A stretch of 64,000 nt of DNA, from positions 248,001 to 312,000 of the forward strand of contig NZ_JADNRC010000001.1 of the NCBI RefSeq assembly GCF_015594725.1, in the 5' to 3' direction. Below are positions 19,086 to 27,500 of this stretch, one piece after another (positions within the stretch are counted from its first letter, which is position 1; the number at the start of each line of letters is the position of its first letter). The translations under genes were made by a program, and so were the position numbers. Under the pieces are notes generated by a model. That model was not told the DNA's origin, did not search any database, and saw nothing but the letters and a program-made list of their open reading frames with translations. Source of the DNA: Flavobacterium sp. ALJ2 (GTDB lineage: Bacteria > Bacteroidota > Bacteroidia > Flavobacteriales > Flavobacteriaceae).

Positions 19086-21722
19086 ATGACAATTCCAGCA
19101 CAATTTGACGCTAAAACAATCGAAAATAAATGGTATGACTACTGGATGAAAAATAATTATTTTCATTCGGAGCCAGATCATAGAACGCCTTATACAATTG
19201 TAATTCCTCCTCCTAATGTTACTGGAGTCTTGCACATGGGGCATATGCTTAACAATACCATTCAGGATGTATTGATAAGAAGAGCGCGTCTTAAAGGATT
19301 CAATGCTTGTTGGGTTCCAGGAACAGATCACGCATCGATTGCTACAGAGGCCAAAGTTGTTGCTAAATTAAAAGCTGAAGGAATCAATAAAAATGATTTA
19401 ACACGTGAAGAGTTTTTAGCGCATGCTTGGGAATGGACAGATAAGTATGGTGGTGTAATCTTAGATCAGTTAAAAAAACTAGGAGCTTCTTGCGATTGGG
19501 AACGTACTAAATTTACAATGGATCCAGATATGTCGGCTTCAGTAATTCGTTCGTTTGTTGATTTGTATAATAAAGGGTTAATTTATAGAGGATACCGAAT
19601 GGTGAACTGGGATCCTGAAGCAAAAACGACTTTGTCTGACGAAGAAGTTATTTATGAAGAACAACAAGGAAAATTATTTTTCCTTAACTATAAAATTGAA
19701 GGAACGGAAGAGTTTTTAACTATTGCTACAACACGTCCAGAAACTATTTTTGGAGATACAGCTATTTGTATCAATCCAAATGATGAGCGTTTTGCACATT
19801 TAAAAGGTAAAAAAGCAATTGTTCCTATCTCAGGAAGAATTATTCCTATTATCGAAGATGAATATGTTGATGTAGAATTCGGAACAGGATGTCTTAAAGT
19901 GACTCCTGCACACGATATGAATGATAAAACATTAGGAGAGAAGCATAATCTGGAAATTGTAGATATTTTTAATGAAGATGCTACACTTAATAGTTTCGGA
20001 TTGCATTATCAAGGAAAAGACCGTTTTGTGGTTCGTACCGAGATTGCAAAAGAACTAGAAGAAATTGGAGCTTTAGCTAAAACCGAAATACACCTTAATA
20101 AAGTAGGAACTTCAGAAAGAACTAAAGCGGTTATCGAACCAAGATTATCAGATCAATGGTTTCTTAAAATGGAAGATTTAGTAAAACCAGCCATCAAATC
20201 AGTATTGGTTGATGGAGATATTAAATTACATCCAAAACGTTTTGAAAATACGTATGCACATTGGTTAAATAATATTCGGGATTGGAATATCTCACGTCAG
20301 TTATGGTGGGGACAACAAATTCCAGCTTATTACTACGGAGATGGGAAAGAAGATTTTGTAGTTGCTGAAAATATTGAAGACGCTTTGGTTTTAGCGAAAG
20401 CAAGAACCAACAACCAAGAACTAACAACTAACAACCTTAAACAGGATGTTGATGCACTAGATACTTGGTTTTCATCATGGCTATGGCCAATGTCGGTTTT
20501 TGGAGGAATAATGGATCCTGAAAGCGAAGATTTTAAATATTATTATCCAACAAATGATTTGGTAACAGGTCCGGATATTTTATTTTTCTGGGTTGCCAGA
20601 ATGATTATTGCAGGTTACGAATATGCAGGTGAAAAACCATTTACAAATGTATACCTAACAGGATTAGTACGTGATAAACAACGTCGTAAGATGTCTAAGT
20701 CATTAGGTAATTCACCAGATCCTTTAGATTTAATCGATACATTTGGTGCCGATGGAGTACGTGTAGGATTGCTTTTAAGTGCTTCTGCAGGAAATGATAT
20801 CATGTTTGACGAAGAGTTATGTAATCAAGGAAAAGCATTTTCAAACAAGATTTGGAATGCTCTTAAATTGATAAAAGGATGGGAGGTTTCGGAAACGATT
20901 CCACAACCAGAATCATCAAAAGTAGCAATCGAATGGTTTGAGGCAAAGTTTCAGCACGCATTAGTTGATATTGAAGATAATTTTGAAAAATACAGAATTT
21001 CAGATTCATTAATGGCAATTTATAAATTGGTATGGGATGATTTCTGCTCTTTATTTCTTGAAATGATTAAACCAGCTTATCAACAGCCAATTGATAAAAA
21101 GACATTTGATAAAGCAATCGAAATTTTAGAAAATAACTTGAAATTGCTTCATCCGTTTATGCCTTTCCTAACAGAAGAAATATGGCATATACTTGCTGAA
21201 AGAACTCCAGAAGAAGCATTAATTATTTCGACTTGGCCAGAATTAAAACCATTTGATGCAAAATTAATTACTGATTTTGAAAATTCGGTTGAAGTGATTT
21301 CTGGTATCAGAACGATTCGTAAAGAAAAGAATATTGCAATGAAAGATAGTATTGAATTAAAAGCGATTAACAGCGAGAAATTTTCTACTTATTTTGATTC
21401 TGTAATAATTAAACTAGGAAATATAGCTGCTTTCGAATACGTTTCGGATAAAGTAGACGGAGCTTTGTCATTTCGAGTAAAATCGAATGAATATTTTATC
21501 CCGATAACAGGAGGGAATATTGATGTTGAAGCCGAAATTACAAAATTGAATGCAGAGTTAGTTTATACACAAGGTTTCTTGAAATCGGTTCAGTCTAAAT
21601 TGGCAAATGAAAAATTTGTTGCAGGAGCGCCAGAAAAAGTTTTGGCTAACGAAAAACAAAAAGAAGCCGATGCTTTAGCAAAAATTGCTACTATAGAGCA
21701 AAGTTTAGCAGGTTTGAAATAA
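19086..21722 (+). CDS. valS: valine--tRNA ligase
   Basis: This class I synthetase charges tRNA-Val. The HIGH motif (HMGH, about residues 50-53 in PPPNVTGVLHMGHML), the editing domain with TTRPETIFGDTA, the KMSKSLGN loop (about 535-540), the anticodon-binding domain and a C-terminal coiled coil are present. At 878 residues it is typical. Residues about 441-451 (TNNQELTTNN, 20406-20438) look like an in-frame insertion of repeat-type DNA; the surrounding ValRS sequence is otherwise regular. Confidence 0.97.
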   Translation: MTIPAQFDAKTIENKWYDYWMKNNYFHSEPDHRTPYTIVIPPPNVTGVLHMGHMLNNTIQDVLIRRARLKGFNACWVPGTDHASIATEAKVVAKLKAEGINKNDLTREEFLAHAWEWTDKYGGVILDQLKKLGASCDWERTKFTMDPDMSASVIRSFVDLYNKGLIYRGYRMVNWDPEAKTTLSDEEVIYEEQQGKLFFLNYKIEGTEEFLTIATTRPETIFGDTAICINPNDERFAHLKGKKAIVPISGRIIPIIEDEYVDVEFGTGCLKVTPAHDMNDKTLGEKHNLEIVDIFNEDATLNSFGLHYQGKDRFVVRTEIAKELEEIGALAKTEIHLNKVGTSERTKAVIEPRLSDQWFLKMEDLVKPAIKSVLVDGDIKLHPKRFENTYAHWLNNIRDWNISRQLWWGQQIPAYYYGDGKEDFVVAENIEDALVLAKARTNNQELTTNNLKQDVDALDTWFSSWLWPMSVFGGIMDPESEDFKYYYPTNDLVTGPDILFFWVARMIIAGYEYAGEKPFTNVYLTGLVRDKQRRKMSKSLGNSPDPLDLIDTFGADGVRVGLLLSASAGNDIMFDEELCNQGKAFSNKIWNALKLIKGWEVSETIPQPESSKVAIEWFEAKFQHALVDIEDNFEKYRISDSLMAIYKLVWDDFCSLFLEMIKPAYQQPIDKKTFDKAIEILENNLKLLHPFMPFLTEEIWHILAERTPEEALIISTWPELKPFDAKLITDFENSVEVISGIRTIRKEKNIAMKDSIELKAINSEKFSTYFDSVIIKLGNIAAFEYVSDKVDGALSFRVKSNEYFIPITGGNIDVEAEITKLNAELVYTQGFLKSVQSKLANEKFVAGAPEKVLANEKQKEADALAKIATIEQSLAGLK
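20406..20438 (+). repeat. AC-rich repeat-type segment in frame inside valS
   Basis: The bases encode the low-complexity stretch TNNQELTTNN through repeats of AACAAC/AACTAAC, unlike the codon use just before and after. By recall, such AACTAACAAC strings are common as intergenic repeats in Flavobacterium. It keeps the frame. Confidence 0.45.
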
Positions 21723-21749
21723 GAACTAGATTCTCTTTTAAATATAGAA

Positions 21750-21785
21750 ACCCGAGAGATTTTAAAAATCTGTCGGGTTTCTTAT
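21750..21785 (+). terminator. terminator after valS
   Basis: AACCCGA and AGATTTT pair with AAAATCT and TCGGGTT around a single mismatch, followed by a T-rich run, about 30 bases past the valS stop. Confidence 0.75.
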
Positions 21786-21819
21786 TTTAGACATTAGTAT
21801 TTTTTTACATTTTACACCC

Positions 21820-23133
21820 TTATTTCTTCCGAGTTAATAATTTAAATAATGGATAAGAAACAACTGTGATACCAACTATGATTATAAAGCTTTCTGGGTC
21901 ACTATATATGAATCCAATTAATAATGCTAATGAAACTAAAATTGCCAAAATAGTAGTCCAAGGATGCCAAAATGAGCGATAAGGCCTAGGTAAATCAGGT
22001 TCTGTGATTCGTAGTTTTATAAGCGAAAAATAAGCCAATCCCCAAACAATAATGGAGGTGAAGGCAGCAAAGGAAAACAGTACTTCAAACGAGCCGATAC
22101 AAATCAGGAACAAGCTAAATATTGAGGAAACCAAAAGAGCGACAATTGGAGTACCGCCTTTATTCACAATTGTCCCTTTCTCAATAAAAAAGCCATCACG
22201 ACTTAATCCGTATAAAATTCTCGGCGGTATCATCATAAAGGCATTCAGAATACTGATTAAAGAAAAAATTGCAATCACAGTGACTATAATAGCGCCATTC
22301 TTTCCAAAAATAATGTTTGCTACATCGGCAGCAGCCAGATTAGATTTAGCTAAAGTTTCGATTGGTAAAACATGAAAGAAAGCAATGTTTAATAAAACAT
22401 AAATAGCAATTACAAGTAGTGCTCCGCTGTATAAAGAACGTGGAATGTTTTTGTTTGGATTGTCATTTTCTTCTGCAAAAAAGCAAACGCTATTCCACCC
22501 ATTATAGGTTCCGATAATAAGCTGAAGAGATTTAAAAACTCCAAATAAAAGTCCGATATGATAAAAAGAACTGTCTTTTTGAATTGGAGGTAATTTTATA
22601 CCAGAGTACATAAAACAAGCAATAACCAAGGCTACAAAGCAAACGACTTTAATGAAACTAGTAATTTGTTGAACCACACTACCATTTTTCACACCGCTTA
22701 AATGTAATAATACAAATGTAACTAGTAATGCGATTGCTATTTCGGTTGAATAGTTTCCTAAACTTGGAAAAAGTATAATAAGATATTCGCTAATAACGAT
22801 ACAGTAAAATGCGGGCGGAATTACGTTGGTAATATAATCAAACCAACCTGAAAGAAAACCGGCATATTCGCCAAAAGCTCTTTTGATATAATTATATGAC
22901 CCTCCGGCCTTAGGGAGCATAGTAGCTAGTTCAGCATACGAATTAGCACCTATTAAGATAAAAAGACCACCAAAAAGCCAAGAAGCAATAATAAGCCAAT
23001 AATTATCTAACATTCCTGCAATAGTGCCGGGTGTTCGTAAAATTCCAACACCTATTGTTCCTCCAATTAATACCGCAATATTAAAGCTTAGTCCCAGACT
23101 TTTCTTTAATTGGTTCTTTTTGGAATCTGACAT
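21820..23133 (-). CDS. amino-acid permease, APC superfamily
   Basis: The 437-residue protein has about twelve hydrophobic helices. The N-terminal glycine-rich helix GGTIGVGILRTPGTIAGM (about residues 21-38) is the substrate and sodium/proton site of APC transporters, and the tail PRPYRSFWHPWTTILAILV is common in the L-type/AdiC-like branch. It probably imports or exchanges an amino acid at the inner membrane; substrate and direction are not readable. It is alone and convergent with valS. Confidence 0.88.
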   Translation of the reverse strand: MSDSKKNQLKKSLGLSFNIAVLIGGTIGVGILRTPGTIAGMLDNYWLIIASWLFGGLFILIGANSYAELATMLPKAGGSYNYIKRAFGEYAGFLSGWFDYITNVIPPAFYCIVISEYLIILFPSLGNYSTEIAIALLVTFVLLHLSGVKNGSVVQQITSFIKVVCFVALVIACFMYSGIKLPPIQKDSSFYHIGLLFGVFKSLQLIIGTYNGWNSVCFFAEENDNPNKNIPRSLYSGALLVIAIYVLLNIAFFHVLPIETLAKSNLAAADVANIIFGKNGAIIVTVIAIFSLISILNAFMMIPPRILYGLSRDGFFIEKGTIVNKGGTPIVALLVSSIFSLFLICIGSFEVLFSFAAFTSIIVWGLAYFSLIKLRITEPDLPRPYRSFWHPWTTILAILVSLALLIGFIYSDPESFIIIVGITVVSYPLFKLLTRKK

Positions 23134-23201
23134 ATTTAGATTTTGTTTTTTGAATTATTAAGTCCGTAAAAGTAGTATAAATTAGAGTAGTTTTTTTAGA
23201 C

Positions 23202-23234
23202 AAAAAACCTCGTTTACAATTAAACGAGGTTTTT
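23202..23234 (-). terminator. terminator after the TonB-dependent receptor gene
   Basis: AAACCTCGTTTA pairs with TAAACGAGGTTT with a 4-5-base loop and A/T tracts, 26 bases past the stop at 23260. Confidence 0.8.
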
Positions 23235-23259
23235 GATTTTAGAAAACTGAAATTGTTTC

Positions 23260-25515
23260 TTAGAATTTATATCTTAAGCTTGTCATTACTTGACGAGGTG
23301 CAATTGGATTCACACTATAATTTTCATGTACAGTATAATTTAACTCATTTGTAATGTTTGATAATTTACATAAGATGGCGAATTTATTCCATTCGTAACC
23401 AGCTGAAACATCAATTGTAGTGTATCCAGTTAATGGAATTTCTCTATCATTAATCGCTAGGATTTTAGCGTTTGGATTGTTTGGATCAGCAACTTCAACA
23501 TACTGACTGTTCCATCCACCAGTTCTTTTACCAATATAATTTGCTATAGCTCCAAAAGTTACCCCTTTTAGTGCTCCTGTAGGTAATTTATAAAAGAAAC
23601 TTAAATTAGCTGTATTTGCAGGAGTTCTTGCTAAACGATCTCCTTCAATAAAACTTCCGGCTTTTCCTGATGTTTTAGTATAACGCATATCATTATAGCT
23701 ATATCCTGCAATAATGCTTAGTCCTTCAATTGGTCTAGCTGTGATATCAATTTCTACACCTTTACTTCTTGTTCCACCACTTAACACTTTTAAATTTGTG
23801 TTGGTATTTATTGATCCATCAAGATTGAATTCAGCAGTTTGAACTAAGTTGTCATTGTCAATTTGATATAAAGTAACATTAGTGCTTAACGCGCCTCTCC
23901 AGAAATCTTTTTTAATACCAATTTCATATTGATCAATAATTGATGGGTCAAGAGGAGTATTGTTGTATGTAACTCCTGTATTTGGAGTAAATGAAGTCGA
24001 ATAGCTTGCAAATAACGACATGTCTTTAGTAGGTTGATATACTAAACCAATCTTTGGAGAAAATGCTTGATCAGTTAAAGGAGCTACTTCTGGTAAAAGT
24101 TCAAGTTGTTTAGTTTTAGTATTCAATTGCTGTGTTTCAGCTTTTGCTTCTTGCCACGACCAACGTAATCCTGCTAAAACTTTAAATTGTTCTGTAATAG
24201 AAATTAAATCTTGGAAATAAATACCAAAACGGTTTGTATCAGTTTTTACTATTTTTGTTACATCACCAACTGGAATATCCATTCTTTGTTGATCATAGGT
24301 AAAATTAAAGATGTTGACTTTGTCATAAGTTGCAGGACTAAATGCATATGTATATGCTTGTGCAAATGAGTTTTCTAAATCAACACCAGTAAATAATTCA
24401 TGTTTTACTCTTCCGGTATAGAATGTTCCTTGTAAGCTAAATTGTTCAGCAATAATTTGCTCTTGAGATTTATTTTGTCCTAATGGTCTGTTCCAGTCTC
24501 CATGAACATAATCTTTAATTTTAGTATCGATTGAGATTCGTTCAGTTCCTTTAGAAACTCTATCAAAATTTTGGAATGAAGTATTGAAATTAAATTTCCA
24601 ATTGTCATTAAAATTGTGATTTACCAATGCTGAAATTGTAGTTTGTTGTGTAGTTCCATTAGACCATAATGCTCCTAAGTATTTACTACGAGGCACATCG
24701 GAAATTTCTTTTCCAATTGCTCCAGTTCCGAAGTCAGGAGTCCAGTCATCATGTAAATAATCTCCTTGTAATGTAATATTTGTTTTATTACTTACTTTGA
24801 ATAAGAATGATGGATTAATATAATAACGTTCTCGTTTTACGATGTCTCTAAAGCTCTCAGAGTTTTCGTATGAACCTGTAAATCTGTAAGCAACTACATC
24901 GCTTAATGGCCCGTAAAAATCTACAGTTGGTTTGTAAAATGAATAGCTTCCCATTTGCATAGATACTTCACCACCACTCTTAAAAGAAGGAGTTTTAGTA
25001 ACCATGTTTAAGATTCCTCCTGGAGTTACATTTCCGAATAATAAAGCCGAGCTTCCTTTTAATACTTCAACTTTTTCTAGAGAAGAAACCTCAGGCATAA
25101 CTCCGCTGTTTAAGCGAAAACCATTTTTAAACATATTGTTCGCTGACATATCATATCCTCTAGACCAAAAAGACTCTTGAGAGCCTCCACGAGCAGATCC
25201 TACATAAACACCATTCACATTTTTTATGACATCACTCAACCGTATCGATTGTTGTTGTTCGATTACGTCATTTCCAATTATTTGAATACTTTGGGGTATG
25301 TCCATTGGTTTTAAGCCTGAACGAATTGCAGACACAGGTTTGTTTTGCTTATTGGCAGTAATAATGACTTCATTAAGGATTTCGCCTTTTTTGTTTTTTA
25401 CAGTATCAGTAATTACTGTAGCAGTATCTTGATTATCAATATTTTTTGCTCTGCCTTGTGCAAAACCTGACAGACTGAACAATAAACTTAGTGTAGGTAA
25501 TATTATATATTTCAT
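23260..25515 (-). CDS. TonB-dependent siderophore-type receptor
   Basis: The 751-residue protein has a signal peptide (to about residue 21), then a plug domain with MDIPQSIQIIGNDVIEQQQ and LSDVIKNVNGVYVG, and a C-terminal beta-barrel ending in SLRYKF, the aromatic end typical of outer-membrane proteins. The plug text fits the siderophore-receptor branch (DIPQSI). No peptide-carboxypeptidase-like N-terminal domain, which marks SusC-type receptors, is present. A DUF4198 gene lies upstream; together they suggest metal-chelate or metal uptake. A strong flavobacterial-type promoter precedes it. Confidence 0.93.
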   Translation of the reverse strand: MKYIILPTLSLLFSLSGFAQGRAKNIDNQDTATVITDTVKNKKGEILNEVIITANKQNKPVSAIRSGLKPMDIPQSIQIIGNDVIEQQQSIRLSDVIKNVNGVYVGSARGGSQESFWSRGYDMSANNMFKNGFRLNSGVMPEVSSLEKVEVLKGSSALLFGNVTPGGILNMVTKTPSFKSGGEVSMQMGSYSFYKPTVDFYGPLSDVVAYRFTGSYENSESFRDIVKRERYYINPSFLFKVSNKTNITLQGDYLHDDWTPDFGTGAIGKEISDVPRSKYLGALWSNGTTQQTTISALVNHNFNDNWKFNFNTSFQNFDRVSKGTERISIDTKIKDYVHGDWNRPLGQNKSQEQIIAEQFSLQGTFYTGRVKHELFTGVDLENSFAQAYTYAFSPATYDKVNIFNFTYDQQRMDIPVGDVTKIVKTDTNRFGIYFQDLISITEQFKVLAGLRWSWQEAKAETQQLNTKTKQLELLPEVAPLTDQAFSPKIGLVYQPTKDMSLFASYSTSFTPNTGVTYNNTPLDPSIIDQYEIGIKKDFWRGALSTNVTLYQIDNDNLVQTAEFNLDGSINTNTNLKVLSGGTRSKGVEIDITARPIEGLSIIAGYSYNDMRYTKTSGKAGSFIEGDRLARTPANTANLSFFYKLPTGALKGVTFGAIANYIGKRTGGWNSQYVEVADPNNPNAKILAINDREIPLTGYTTIDVSAGYEWNKFAILCKLSNITNELNYTVHENYSVNPIAPRQVMTSLRYKF

Positions 25516-25549
25516 GTTTGTTTATTTGGAATAAAGAAAAATAACGATG

Positions 25550-25579
25550 CAAAAGTAATATCTATGTTTGGATTATCAA
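25550..25579 (-). promoter_or_regulatory. flavobacterial-type promoter for the TonB-dependent receptor
   Basis: Read on the minus strand, TTG (25577-25579) and TACTTTTG (25550-25557) are separated by 19 bases, matching TTG-N17-23-TAnnTTTG. The leader would be about 30 bases. Confidence 0.65.
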
Positions 25580-25639
25580 AACTTATTTAGATTAATTATA
25601 CTTAATTTTTAACAAATTTTTATAGTTTGCAATGACATA

Positions 25640-25683
25640 CAAAAAGGAAGCGCTGTTTATAAAAAACAACGCTTCCTTTTTTA
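25640..25683 (-). terminator. terminator after the DUF4198 gene
   Basis: GGAAGCG(C)TGTTT pairs with AAACA(A)CGCTTCC around a single mismatch; the flanking tracts are A and T, just past the stop at 25696. Confidence 0.8.
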
Positions 25684-25695
25684 TTAGAATTGGGC

Positions 25696-26418
25696 TTATT
25701 TTACTTGTATAGCATATGTTGCCATTTTCCAGATTTCATCATATTTTTTCCCATTATGTTCACCAGCGCTTTTCTCTGTGTGAGCAAATTCTACCATATA
25801 TTGTCCAGACCAAATTGGTGTAAATTCAAATTGTCCTTTTTCGTCTGTATATAGTTCTTTTTCCCAGCCATTAGGAGCAATTACTTTAATTTTTTGTTTT
25901 TTGGCAGCAACACCTTCATACGAAGCAATACCAGTTATTTTTGTGTTTTTCTTTGCTACATCAGCATTTTCAGAAAACAATCCAATTGTATTTTTGTTTG
26001 CTTCAGCAGTATTACCTGCTGTTTTGTTACCAACAACTACTGTTGCACTTGAATTATAATCTAATTTCATTGTACCATACACATCCTTTACAGTATGCTG
26101 CATTACTACAGTATATACTCCATCTTCATCAGGAGTAAAAAATGCTTGGTATTTTTTGTCCAGAGCAACAGGAGCTAATTTTATTTCTTTTTTAGAAGGA
26201 CTTATCAAAGTCAATGAAAAATCTTTTAAATCAGAAAACCATTTAGCTGCAGGAGTAATATCATTATCTGAAAATTCTCCAAAGTATACCGAAATTTCTT
26301 GTGGTTTTCCTTTTGTACCTGTTGCTTTAGTTTCTATCCATAGTGCATGAGCAAACAATTGAGGACTAAGTAATACTGTTAGTAAGACGACTAGAGTCTT
26401 TAAGGGGGTTAATTTCAT
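25696..26418 (-). CDS. DUF4198 domain protein (metal-uptake associated)
   Basis: A signal peptide (about 1-24, ending LFAHA) is followed by HALWIETKATG, the opening of the DUF4198 (NikM-like) domain, and by YFGEFSDND. A later segment of Ig-like repeats resembles carboxypeptidase-regulatory domains (GIASYEGVAAKKQKIKVIAPNGW). DUF4198 proteins are often beside nickel/cobalt or other metal transport genes. Its place directly upstream of a TonB-dependent receptor suggests an accessory role in that uptake, though separate promoters and terminator imply independent transcripts. Confidence 0.82.
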   Translation of the reverse strand: MKLTPLKTLVVLLTVLLSPQLFAHALWIETKATGTKGKPQEISVYFGEFSDNDITPAAKWFSDLKDFSLTLISPSKKEIKLAPVALDKKYQAFFTPDEDGVYTVVMQHTVKDVYGTMKLDYNSSATVVVGNKTAGNTAEANKNTIGLFSENADVAKKNTKITGIASYEGVAAKKQKIKVIAPNGWEKELYTDEKGQFEFTPIWSGQYMVEFAHTEKSAGEHNGKKYDEIWKMATYAIQVK

Positions 26419-26455
26419 AATGAAAGTATTTAAGTTTTTTAATAAAAAATTATAG

Positions 26456-26478
26456 CGATTTCATCAATCTTGAAATCG
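26456..26478. promoter_or_regulatory. inverted repeat upstream of the DUF4198 gene, operator-like
   Basis: CGATTTCA (26456-26463) and TGAAATCG (26471-26478) are separated by 7 bases. The site is about 40 bases before the ATG of the DUF4198 gene and could be a regulator binding site; a Fur-like identity is not shown. Confidence 0.35.
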
Positions 26479-26568
26479 TTAACAAAATTATAATTTAATA
26501 TTTATTTCGCAATTTTTATTTAGACTAATTATTAATATAGCTTTAATAAATTCCTTTTATACTTTTAA

Positions 26569-26723
26569 CAAAAAATATATAGCGGTTCTGCTTTGACTTC
26601 TATTTCAACTATTGGCTATCTTGGTTTTTTAATTGTTCTATCAATGATTGGTTTTATCTTCGAATTTTTAAGCATGAAATGGGCTTTCTTAATCGTGGCT
26701 TTTTTAGGTGCAATGATGATTTA
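26569..26723 (+). pseudogene. C-terminal relic of an MFS transporter
   Basis: The frame is open from 26569 and ends with TAA at 26721-26723. Its translation has ALTSISTIGYLGFLIVLSMI and AFLIVAFLGAMM, matching the penultimate helices of major-facilitator transporters of the drug/sugar type (T-S-T-x-GYxGFL...GF). No start codon or upstream part remains: the preceding frame is closed by a stop, so it is a fragment. The rest of the gene was presumably lost by deletion. Confidence 0.65.
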
Positions 26724-26844
26724 ACAGAGGATAAAATAAGAGTAGAGGGATAGTTTCTTTTTAAGGTGCTGATAATCTGAGGTTTTTTTCTTTTTCTTGG
26801 TTTGGATGTATTATACTATAAACTTAACTAGAGGAAACATAACT

Positions 26845-26880
26845 ATAAAAAAAGCTTTATTCTGTTAGGAATAAAGCTTT
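26845..26880 (-). terminator. terminator after the DUF6265-like gene
   Basis: AAAGCTTTATTC (26851-26862) and GAATAAAGCTTT (26869-26880) form a 12-bp stem with a 6-base loop and flanking A/T runs. Confidence 0.8.
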
Positions 26881-26910
26881 GCTATTAAAAATAGAATATT
26901 AAATAAAATT

Positions 26911-27387
26911 CTATTTCTTCGTCATAAGATATTTCTCTGAACTCGGTTTCCCTAATTGAATTCCTGATATCTCAGCTTTTAAACTATTATTAGCCTCTTT
27001 AGTGTAGCTAATTTTTTGTGGATAATCGTGTTTAGGATTATCGAAAACTAATCCTTTTTCTGTTAAATTAGTTAATTTAAAAGCAACTGCCTCATCGTTA
27101 TTTTGTCCTTTTACAGTTGCATTGTAAGTTAAAATTTCTCCTTTTTGTTGCAGTGTGATGGTTTCAAAATGAATAGTGTCTTTTCCTTTTATAAAAAAAG
27201 AACTTCCTTGAAAAGTACTGTCATTTACTTTATTCCATGTTTCGGTTAAAGTTCCTTGTGGAGTAACATTTTCCCATTTTCCAATAAGCCAATCGGCAGC
27301 TTTTATTTTCTCTTTTTTGGGAGTTTCAGTTTTTTTGCAGGAAATAATTGCCAACAAAAGCAGTATAAGGGTAATTTTTTTAAACAT
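26911..27387 (-). CDS. lipoprotein of the DUF6265-like family
   Basis: A lipoprotein signal with the lipobox-like AIISC (cysteine near residue 17) precedes a 140-residue domain: WLIGKWENVTPQGTLTETW and FQGSSFFIKGKDTIHFETI are typical of the DUF6265 family, small beta-barrel-like domains of unknown role. The assignment to the family is by recall. It is alone between the MFS relic and topB. Confidence 0.7.
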   Translation of the reverse strand: MFKKITLILLLLAIISCKKTETPKKEKIKAADWLIGKWENVTPQGTLTETWNKVNDSTFQGSSFFIKGKDTIHFETITLQQKGEILTYNATVKGQNNDEAVAFKLTNLTEKGLVFDNPKHDYPQKISYTKEANNSLKAEISGIQLGKPSSEKYLMTKK

Positions 27388-27500
27388 TAATGTGAATATT
27401 AGGGGGGTTATTTTGGAATGCTAAAATATAAAAAAAAGGATAATGGAGTGTAAAAATGTGAATGGTAAATATCTAAGCTCTTACTTTTTCATACCTAGAG

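Larger units (their letters stand above)
26419..26910. other. intergenic region with an MFS relic
   Basis: This 490-base spacer holds an inverted repeat (26456-26478), a decayed transporter tail (26569-26723) and a terminator (26845-26880). No intact gene is seen. Confidence 0.6.
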
